Source of the DNA: Hamadaea flava
GTDB taxonomy: Bacteria > Actinomycetota > Actinomycetes > Mycobacteriales > Micromonosporaceae
Assembly (NCBI RefSeq): GCF_024172085.1
Contig: NZ_JAMZDZ010000001.1
Coordinates: forward strand, 7,998,001-8,062,000
DNA: 64,000 bases
Reading direction: 5' to 3'
The notes beneath the pieces were generated by a model, which saw nothing but the letters and a program-made list of their open reading frames with translations, did not search any database and had not been told where the DNA came from. Made by a program: the position numbers and the translations under genes. Positions 8,012 to 15,242 of the stretch are shown here, piece after piece; position 1 is the first letter of the stretch, and each line of letters begins with the position of its first letter.

Positions 8012-8467
8012 GTGGACACCGGAGAAGGACAACCGGCGCAGCGGCTTCGGGTGCTGGCGAGCAGGCTGACGAACCAGGCGGCGCTCGCGGCCAACCGGCT
8101 AGTGGACCAGGCGCTCGGCCAGGCCGGCGTACGCCGCTATCACTACGCCCTGCTCGCCACGCTGCAGGAATACGGCTCAGCGAGCCAGGCCGACCTCGGC
8201 CGGCGTACCGGCATCGACCGCAGCGACATGGTGGCGACCGTCAACGACCTGGCCGAATGGGGCTTCGTCCACCGGGCGCCCGACCCGGACGACCGGCGCC
8301 GCAACGTCGTCACCATCACCGCCGCCGGGCGTACGCAGCTCGGGCAGCTCGACGAACTCATCAGCGGCGCGCAGGACGCGTACCTGGCTCCGCTGTCCAC
8401 TGCCGACCGGAAGACACTGATCGACCTGCTCACCCGGCTTGGGGCGTACCACAACGAGAAGAAGTGA
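8012..8467 (+). CDS. MarR family transcriptional regulator
   Basis: 151 aa with the MarR winged helix in the middle (SQADLGRRTGIDRSDMVATV, then DDRRRNVVTITAAGRTQL for the wing). MarR dimers repress adjacent genes and release DNA when a phenolic or other small ligand, or an oxidant, acts on them. The GTG start is weakly supported; no strong Shine-Dalgarno sequence is visible. The divergent flavin oxidase is the obvious target. Confidence 0.9.
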   Translation: MDTGEGQPAQRLRVLASRLTNQAALAANRLVDQALGQAGVRRYHYALLATLQEYGSASQADLGRRTGIDRSDMVATVNDLAEWGFVHRAPDPDDRRRNVVTITAAGRTQLGQLDELISGAQDAYLAPLSTADRKTLIDLLTRLGAYHNEKK

Positions 8468-8518
8468 TTCGATCGTCCACCGATGTCTCGGCGTGGGCGC
8501 GCCTGATTCCGGCACCCG

Positions 8519-8725
8519 TCAAGTGAGGCTTGCCGGAGTGCGAAAGGCATCCGCGTGCTCGACCACCCACGAGCGGAACGTGCGTGCGGCGGTTCCGGTC
8601 ACCTCCGCCACGGTGGAGGTGACCCGGGCCGGGCCGGCTGTCATCGCAGCCTGGGCGCGCAGGATGTCGTCGACCGCCGCGGGCGGCCAGCCTCGCGCCG
8701 TCATCCTGAGCCGGGCTTCTGCAGG
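8519..8725 (-). pseudogene. C-terminal remnant of an NmrA-like NAD(P)H-binding reductase
   Basis: Reading the minus strand from about 8725 to the TGA at 8519 gives a coherent C-terminus: ARGWPPAAVDDILRAQAA, then VAEVTGTAARTFRSWVVEHA and DAFR. This pattern (E-V-T-G-x-x-A-R-T-F-x-x-W-x-x-x-H) is the end of NmrA-type NAD(P)-binding reductases. The Rossmann domain and start are gone; upstream on this strand the frame turns into the antisense of an AraC gene. It is convergent with the MarR gene. Confidence 0.6.
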
Positions 8726-8729
8726 GGAC

Positions 8730-9113
8730 TGGTTCGCGCAGTCCACGGCCCCGGCGAACCCCACCGGCTGGGCTGCGGCACTGGCCGACCCCGCCATCGG
8801 GGCCGTGCTGAACGCGATCCACCGCGATCCCGCCCGCGGTTGGACGGTCCAGAGCCTCGCTGACGAGGCCAACCTGTCGCGGGCCACGTTCTCGCGACGC
8901 TTCACGAGTCTGACCGGCCAAGCACCGCTGACCTACGTCACCTGGTGGCGGCTGACCCTCGCGGCCGACCTGCTGCGGCGATCCGACGCACCGCTCGCCG
9001 CGATCGCCGACCGCGTGGGATACACATCGGAATTCGCGTTCGCCAACGCGTTCAAACGCCAGCACGCCGTCGCACCGGGCAGATACCGCCGCACCGGCGC
9101 GTCGACCGGCTGA
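8730..9113 (+). pseudogene. C-terminal remnant of an AraC regulator
   Basis: From about 8763 the frame encodes a normal AraC DNA-binding region: TGWAAALADPAIGAVLNAIH, a first helix-turn-helix (WTVQSLADEANLSRATFSRR), and the second with the usual AraC signature ending (VGYTSEFAFANAFKRQHAVAPGRY). The N-terminal cupin-type sensor, about 170 residues in intact members, is missing. An open frame does extend upstream to 8439, but that part is only the antisense of the NmrA remnant and has no homology-like features. Confidence 0.65.
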
Positions 9114-9202
9114 CGGGCCGGGTGCCGGGACCTGGTCACTCCCGCTTTACTCACGCCGCGACTTGCGCCAAGATCGTTGGGAGTCCGGGTTGGAGGCGGG
9201 AC

Positions 9203-12142
9203 ATGGGCCGGGAAGCGGCGGCAAACGAAATGCTGTCCGGCGCTGCCGCGGTTTCCCCGCCGGCGCTGGTCGGCCGCGACGAGGAACTGGCCCGGCTGGC
9301 CGAGGTCGTCGCCACACCGGCGGCGTTGGTGCTCGTCGAGGGCGAGGCTGGACTCGGCAAGACACGGCTGCTGGAGGAGTTCCTGACGGCCGCCGACGGC
9401 TCGTTCACCGCGCTCACGGCGACCTGCCCTCCGCTACGTGAACCATGCACACTGGGCCCGATCGTCGACGCGGTCCTGGCCCTGGGCATCGGTACGCTAG
9501 CGCCACTGGAGCTGAGCCCGTTGGCGGGCGCGTTGCGTCCCCTGTTCCCGGAGTGGGCCGGGGAGTTGCCGCCCGCCCTCGAACCGGCCGAGGACGCCAC
9601 TGCCGCACGCCATCGGGTGCTGCGGGCACTCGCCGAACTGGTCGACAAGCTGGGCGTCACCCTGCTCGTCGTGGACGACGCCCAGTGGTCGGACGATGCG
9701 ACCAGGGAGTTCATGCTGTTCCTGGCGAATCGGGAAGGCGCCGGGCTGAGTCTCGTCGTGGCGTACCGGCCGGAGGACCTCGTCGACGACTCCTGGCTTC
9801 GGCGGCTCTCGGCGCTGCTGCGGCCGCATCGCTCGCGCCTGCGGCTGGTGCTGGAACCGCTGGGCCAGGCCGAGACCGCGGCGCTGGCGTCGTCCATGCT
9901 GGCCGGTGAGGCCGTGTCGGAGGGGTTCGCTCGGCATCTGCACGTGCACACCGACGGTGTCCCGCTCGCGGTGGAGGAGTGCGTGCGGCTGATGGCGGGC
10001 CGGGGCGACGTCATCCGCCACGTGGGGGTCTGGAAGCGGCTGCCGCTGGAGGAGATCGTGGTGCCGCCGACGGTACGCGACACCGTCCTCGAACACGCGG
10101 GTCAGCTCACCGCCGCGGCGCAGACCGTGCTGCGCGCCGCCGCCGTCGTCGCGGAGCCGGTCGCCGAGCAGCACCTGCGACAGATCAGCCGGCTGTCGCC
10201 CGACGAGTTCGAGGCCGGGATCGCCGAGGCCACCGCGCATCGCCTGCTCCAGGAACGCGACCGGCATCGGCTGTCGTTCCGCCACGTGCTCGCGGGCCGC
10301 GCGATCTACGACGCCATTCCCGAGCGGGAGCGGCGGTCGCTGCACGAGCGAGCCGGCGACGCGCTGGAGGCGTTGACGCCACCGCCCTTGGCGCAGTTGG
10401 CCAATCACTTCCGCCAGGCCGGCGACGGACAACGGTGGCGCAAGTACGCCGGGCTCACCGTCGAGGTCGCGGTGCAGACCGGTGACGAGGCGACCGCCGG
10501 CACGGTGCTGTACGACGTGCTGATCAACGGGGACGTACCGGTCGACGAGCTGTCGGAACTGGCGGACCGGCTGCCGCTCGGTTCGCTCACGGGCACGAAA
10601 CGGCAGCGGGACGTGACGGAGTTGCTGCGTCAGACGCTCGGACAGCCGCAGCTCGCGCCTAGCGTCGAGGCGGACCTGCGGTTCCAGCTGGCCAGGATCC
10701 TCAACGATCTGGAGGACTATGGCGGCGCACGCTCCGAAATGGAGCGTGCCTTGCCGCATCTCGCCCGGACAGACGTGTCCGCTGCGATGGCCATGTTGGT
10801 GCTCGGCCTGCCCCGTGGACGCGTACCAGTGTCGGAGCATGTCGTGTGGCTGGACCGCGCCGCGGAGATCGGCGCGGGACTGCCGCCCTCGGATCGGCTC
10901 CGGATCGACGCGGGCCGGGCGGGTGTTCTGCTGTCGCTGGGGGACCAGCGGGGTTGGGCGGCGGCGGAGAACATCCCCGGCGAGGCAGGGGCGGGCCGGG
11001 ACCGCCGGGTCATCACCGTGGGGCGGCTCAACGTCGGCCACGCGGCCCTGCGGTGGGGCCGGTACGCCGAGGCCAGCCGCTGGCTCGCGGACGCCAGCCG
11101 GCTCGCGGAGGAGTACGAGCAGGGCCGGCTCGAGGATCTGATTCTGGGATCGCAGCTGCACCTGGACTGGCTGACCGGGAACTGGGTCGATCTCGCCGAG
11201 CACGCGGCGGCGCTGGCCGGAAAGGAAGGCGTTCCGACGATCAGCCGCCTGGAACCCGCCCTGATCGGTGGGCTGCTGCACCTGGCTTCTGGCCGACTGC
11301 CGGCGGCGGGCCGCGAACTCGAACGGGTCGTCGACACGGTGCGAAGCTTCGACGCCTGGGAGTTCCTCGCGGAGGCGTCGGCGGCGCTGACCCGGATCAG
11401 GCTGGCGGAGGATCGCCCCGACCAGGCGATGGAGTCCTCCGCCGAGGCGTGCGATGTCATCGCCGACAAAGGCATCTGGATCTGGGGGACCGAGATCGTT
11501 CCCGCACGCGTACGCGCGCTGACCGCCGTAGGCGCGATGGACGAGGCTCGTGACCTCATCGCGAGCTTCGAAGCGGGGCTTGCGGGCCGGGACATGCCCG
11601 CGCCGTCGGCGGCGGCTGTCGAGTGCCGTGCCGTGGTCGCCGAGGCTCAGGGCGAGCACGCGTCCGCAGTCGAGCTGTACGCGCGGGCGGCCGGAGCCTG
11701 GGCCGCGCTGCCCCGGCCGTATGACGCCGCGCTGGCCCGGGAACACCAGGCGCGGAACCTGATCCGGGCGGGTGCCGAGGAGCAGGGACTGGAACTGCTC
11801 GCCGAGGTGCTGACCTCCTTCGCAGCCCTGCCGGCCGGCGGAGACGTGGACCGGGTCGCGCGTACGCTGCGCGAACACGGCAAGCCGGTGCCGCGTACCT
11901 GGCGAGGTGGCCGCAAAGGCTACGGCTCGGACTTGTCCCCACGGGAACTCGAAGTCGTCGAGCTGGCCGCCGAGGGTCGCACGAATCAGGAGATCGCCCG
12001 CCGGCTGCACCGCTCCCATCACACCGTGGCCAGCCAGCTGAAGTCGGCCATGCGCAAGCTGGAAGCCACGTCGCGGACGACGTTGACGGCGAAGGCGATC
12101 GCGGCCGGTGTCGTCGCCGAACCCGGGACACGCGACCACTGA
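9203..12142 (+). CDS. LuxR-type AAA regulator (LAL family)
   Basis: 979 aa. An N-terminal STAND-type ATPase has Walker A GEAGLGKT (47-54) and a Walker B ending LLVVDDAQWSD near residue 155. A long TPR-like helical region follows (about 400-880). The C-terminal LuxR helix-turn-helix (about 910-972: LSPRELEVVELAAEGRTNQE, then IARRLHRSHHTVASQLK) binds DNA. Large LAL proteins are ATP-dependent activators, often of secondary metabolism or sugar use. ATG 9203 has GGAGGC 7-8 bp before it. It stands alone; the following secreted protease is the nearest possible target on the same strand. Confidence 0.9.
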   Translation: MGREAAANEMLSGAAAVSPPALVGRDEELARLAEVVATPAALVLVEGEAGLGKTRLLEEFLTAADGSFTALTATCPPLREPCTLGPIVDAVLALGIGTLAPLELSPLAGALRPLFPEWAGELPPALEPAEDATAARHRVLRALAELVDKLGVTLLVVDDAQWSDDATREFMLFLANREGAGLSLVVAYRPEDLVDDSWLRRLSALLRPHRSRLRLVLEPLGQAETAALASSMLAGEAVSEGFARHLHVHTDGVPLAVEECVRLMAGRGDVIRHVGVWKRLPLEEIVVPPTVRDTVLEHAGQLTAAAQTVLRAAAVVAEPVAEQHLRQISRLSPDEFEAGIAEATAHRLLQERDRHRLSFRHVLAGRAIYDAIPERERRSLHERAGDALEALTPPPLAQLANHFRQAGDGQRWRKYAGLTVEVAVQTGDEATAGTVLYDVLINGDVPVDELSELADRLPLGSLTGTKRQRDVTELLRQTLGQPQLAPSVEADLRFQLARILNDLEDYGGARSEMERALPHLARTDVSAAMAMLVLGLPRGRVPVSEHVVWLDRAAEIGAGLPPSDRLRIDAGRAGVLLSLGDQRGWAAAENIPGEAGAGRDRRVITVGRLNVGHAALRWGRYAEASRWLADASRLAEEYEQGRLEDLILGSQLHLDWLTGNWVDLAEHAAALAGKEGVPTISRLEPALIGGLLHLASGRLPAAGRELERVVDTVRSFDAWEFLAEASAALTRIRLAEDRPDQAMESSAEACDVIADKGIWIWGTEIVPARVRALTAVGAMDEARDLIASFEAGLAGRDMPAPSAAAVECRAVVAEAQGEHASAVELYARAAGAWAALPRPYDAALAREHQARNLIRAGAEEQGLELLAEVLTSFAALPAGGDVDRVARTLREHGKPVPRTWRGGRKGYGSDLSPRELEVVELAAEGRTNQEIARRLHRSHHTVASQLKSAMRKLEATSRTTLTAKAIAAGVVAEPGTRDH

Positions 12143-12229
12143 TTCATCCGAGTTCCCGGACGTTTGGCCCCGGCCACCGAGTTCTTTCACCAGCTCTAGG
12201 TATCGCGATCGCGGGCGGTCTTGATCAGG

Positions 12230-12400
12230 ATGCTGACCATGCCAGATCGCGACGACGAGGACCAGAACCAGGCGATGCCCCCCGTTGAGGACGGCGTACG
12301 CGAGCGTACGACCCCAGCGCCCGCGAACGGCGACCAGCCGCGTACCCGGCCAAGCGGCGAGCCAGGCGCCCCATCCCACGACCGGTACGTGCCGCTGTAG
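12230..12400 (+). CDS. Possible 56-aa acidic small protein
   Basis: The 300-bp gap between the LuxR gene and the protease holds one plausible small frame. It encodes a disordered, Asp/Glu/Pro-rich peptide (MPDRDDEDQNQAMPPVEDG in its first half). Third positions are mostly G/C, as in real genes here. No hydrophobic segment or domain is seen, and the ribosome-binding site is poor (an AGG abuts the start; ATG 12239 is an alternative). It may be no more than the upstream region of the protease gene. Confidence 0.25.
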   Translation: MLTMPDRDDEDQNQAMPPVEDGVRERTTPAPANGDQPRTRPSGEPGAPSHDRYVPL

Positions 12401-12442
12401 GCGATCACCACCCCCAACCCCCGGAAGGTGAGGCACCCCTCC

Positions 12443-15211
12443 ATGTCCGTCCTATCTCCGAGATGGCGATCCGCCGCAGCCGTGCTGGCTGTGCTGGCGA
12501 CCGCCCTGGCGGTGACGATCACCGCACCCGCCACGGCCAGCCCTGGCGCGACCGCCACCTCCTCGAAGCCCACGAAGACGCCGAAGGACAAGATCCGGCC
12601 CGATCTGCGCAAACAGCTGGACTCGAAGGACCAGGCCGACTTCTGGGTCGCGTTCGAAGCCAAGGCGGATCTGTCGAAGACAGCGTCCATCAAGGACTGG
12701 AACGCGCGCGGCACGGCCGTAGCCGCAGCGTTGAAGGCGACCGCGGCGGCCAGCCAGCAGTCGGTCCGCGGGACGCTGGACTCCGCCGGCGTCAAATACC
12801 AGAGTTTCTGGGCCACCAACGCGATCAAGGTGACCGGCGGCAAGCGCGCGCTCGTCGAGGCGCTGGCCACCCGGGCCGAGGTGGCGTCGGTGTCACCGTC
12901 GTTCAAGGTCGAGCCGCCCAAGGTCACCGCCTCCGCGACGGTGGCCGCGGCCACGGCGAGCGCTGTGGAATGGGGCGTGGCCAACATCCGCGCCGACGAA
13001 GTGTGGGCCCAGTACGGCGTACACGGTGAAGGCATCACCATCGCCAGCATCGACACCGGTACGCAGTTCGACCACCCCGCGCTGGTCCGTCAGTACCGGG
13101 GCAACAACGGCGACGGCACCTTCGACCACAACTACAACTGGTTCGACGCGGCCGGCACCTGCGGTCCCGTTCCCTGCGACAACCACGGCCACGGCACCCA
13201 CACGATGGGCACGATGGTCGGCGACGACGGCGCCGGGCACCAGATCGGCGTCGCCCCCGGGGCAAAATGGATCACCGCCAACGGCTGCTGCCCGGACGAC
13301 ACCGCGTTGATCGCGTCCGGACAGTGGATGCTGGAGCCCACCGATCTCAACGGGCAGAACCCGGACGCGAGCAAGCGGCCCAACATCATCAACAACTCGT
13401 GGGGTTCCACCACGCCGAGCGACGAGCCGATCCTCGAGGACATCAGCCTGGCCTGGACCGCCTCGGGCATCTTCGGCATCTTCGCCAACGGCAACTCCGG
13501 CCCGGCCTGCCAGACCAGCGGCTCACCGGGCAGCCGGGTGATCAACTACTCGGTCGGCGCGTACGACTCGAGCAACGCGATCGCCAGCTTCTCCTCGCGG
13601 GGGTCCGGTCAGGACGGCTCGATCAAGCCCGACATCTCCGCTCCCGGGGCGTCGATCCTGTCCAGCCTGCCCGGTGACCGATACGAAGCCTGGGACGGAA
13701 CGTCGATGGCCACCCCGCACGTGGCCGGAACGATCGCGCTGCTGTGGTCGGCGGCCGGTGGCCTGGTCGGCGACATCGACGAGACGCGTGCCCTGCTCGA
13801 CGGGACGGCGATCGACAGCCCGGACGGCCAATGCGGCGGCACCGACGCCGACAACAACGTGTTCGGCGAAGGCCGTCTCGATGCGGTGGCCCTGCTCAAG
13901 TCGGCCCCGATCGGGCCGGTCGGCCGGGTCGCGGGAACGGCCACGGACACGGCGGGTACGCCGATCGCCGGGGCGCAGATCACCGTCGCCGGGCCGGTCA
14001 CCCGTCAGCTGACCACCACGGCCGACGGCGCCTTCGCGTCGGGGATCCTGCCGATCGGGACATACACCGTCAGCGCGAAGAAGTACGGCTACGAGGTTCC
14101 CAGCGCCACCGTGCAGATCACCCAGGACGTGACGTCGACCGTCGCGCTCAAGCTGGTGCCGTTGCCCTACAAGACGGTCAGCGGCACGATCACCGACGGG
14201 TCGGGCCACGGCTGGCCGCTGTACGCCAAGCTGAGGATCGACGGGTACACCGAAGGCCCGATCTTCACCGACCCCGTCACCGGCCGCTACAGCGTTCGCC
14301 TGCCCGCGTCCACGGCGTACCAGGTGCACGTGTTCCCGCAGTACGACGGCTACGCCACCAGCGACCGCACGGTGCAACTCGGCGACGCCGACCTCACCTA
14401 CGACCTGTCGCTGACCGCCGACCAGTCGAGCTGCACCGCGCCGGGCTACCGGTGGAACGGCATCGGCGAGGACTTCACGGGCTGGACCAGCGGCACGACG
14501 GACGGCTGGACGACCTCCGGCCAACCGGCGTGGCGTTTCGACAACCCCGGCTACCGCACCGCGCCCAACGACGGAGGCGGCCGGTTCGCCGTCGCCGACG
14601 CGGCGTACGCGGGGGTCAAGCGCTTCGACACCACGCTCACCTCACCGGCGTACGACCTGTCCGCTCAGGACAGTCCGGAGATCAGCTTCGACACCGCGTA
14701 CTACGGATCGAGCAACCAGCGGGCCGACGTGGACGTCAGCGTCGACGGCGGCAAGACCTGGACGAACGTGTGGCAGAAGACCACCGGCAACTCCTTCGGC
14801 CGGGTCACCGTCGCACTGCCGCAGGCCGCGCATCGCACCGGCGTCCGTGTCCGGTTCCACTACCAGGGCCGCAACGGCAACTGGTGGGCCTTGGACAACG
14901 TCTTCGTCGGGACGCACGCCTGTGTCGTGACCGAGGGCGGGCTCGTCGTCGGATTCGCCAAGGACACCACCGGTGCCTCGGTGTACGCCACCGTCGCGCG
15001 TACCGCCGCCGCGCAGGAGAAGACCGCCACCGTGACCACCCCGATCGACTCGAATCTCGGTGACGGCCTCTACTGGCTGTTCAGCTCAACGACCGGGCCG
15101 ACCGAGCTCATCGCTACCGCCGCCACCTACACCAGCGCCACCGCGACGGTGCCGGTGGTCAAGAACGCCATCGTCACCCAGGACTGGACCCTGACCAAGG
15201 TCGGCGGCTGA
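12443..15211 (+). CDS. Secreted S8 (subtilisin-like) serine peptidase with C-terminal beta domains
   Basis: 922 aa. A Sec signal peptide (1 to about 32) precedes an I9-like propeptide (about 50-158). The S8 catalytic domain follows, with Asp204 (SIDTG), His250 (HGHGTH), oxyanion Asn351 (ANGNSG) and Ser421 (GTSMATPH). Then come two carboxypeptidase-regulatory-like beta domains (about 495-660) and a jelly-roll/MAM-like domain (about 670-835) before a final beta domain. The likely role is extracellular protein degradation, self-activated by propeptide cleavage. ATG 12443 is preferred over GTG 12428 because GGAAGGTGAGG lies 9 bp before it. The subtilase-like next gene follows within bases. Confidence 0.93.
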   Translation: MSVLSPRWRSAAAVLAVLATALAVTITAPATASPGATATSSKPTKTPKDKIRPDLRKQLDSKDQADFWVAFEAKADLSKTASIKDWNARGTAVAAALKATAAASQQSVRGTLDSAGVKYQSFWATNAIKVTGGKRALVEALATRAEVASVSPSFKVEPPKVTASATVAAATASAVEWGVANIRADEVWAQYGVHGEGITIASIDTGTQFDHPALVRQYRGNNGDGTFDHNYNWFDAAGTCGPVPCDNHGHGTHTMGTMVGDDGAGHQIGVAPGAKWITANGCCPDDTALIASGQWMLEPTDLNGQNPDASKRPNIINNSWGSTTPSDEPILEDISLAWTASGIFGIFANGNSGPACQTSGSPGSRVINYSVGAYDSSNAIASFSSRGSGQDGSIKPDISAPGASILSSLPGDRYEAWDGTSMATPHVAGTIALLWSAAGGLVGDIDETRALLDGTAIDSPDGQCGGTDADNNVFGEGRLDAVALLKSAPIGPVGRVAGTATDTAGTPIAGAQITVAGPVTRQLTTTADGAFASGILPIGTYTVSAKKYGYEVPSATVQITQDVTSTVALKLVPLPYKTVSGTITDGSGHGWPLYAKLRIDGYTEGPIFTDPVTGRYSVRLPASTAYQVHVFPQYDGYATSDRTVQLGDADLTYDLSLTADQSSCTAPGYRWNGIGEDFTGWTSGTTDGWTTSGQPAWRFDNPGYRTAPNDGGGRFAVADAAYAGVKRFDTTLTSPAYDLSAQDSPEISFDTAYYGSSNQRADVDVSVDGGKTWTNVWQKTTGNSFGRVTVALPQAAHRTGVRVRFHYQGRNGNWWALDNVFVGTHACVVTEGGLVVGFAKDTTGASVYATVARTAAAQEKTATVTTPIDSNLGDGLYWLFSSTTGPTELIATAATYTSATATVPVVKNAIVTQDWTLTKVGG

Positions 15212-15242
15212 CATGACGACCTTCACGCCAAGGAGCCGCCCC

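Noticed and set aside
8439-9113. Intact 224-aa AraC regulator
   Set aside because: The first 95 residues are antisense to an NmrA-type C-terminus and show no sensor domain.
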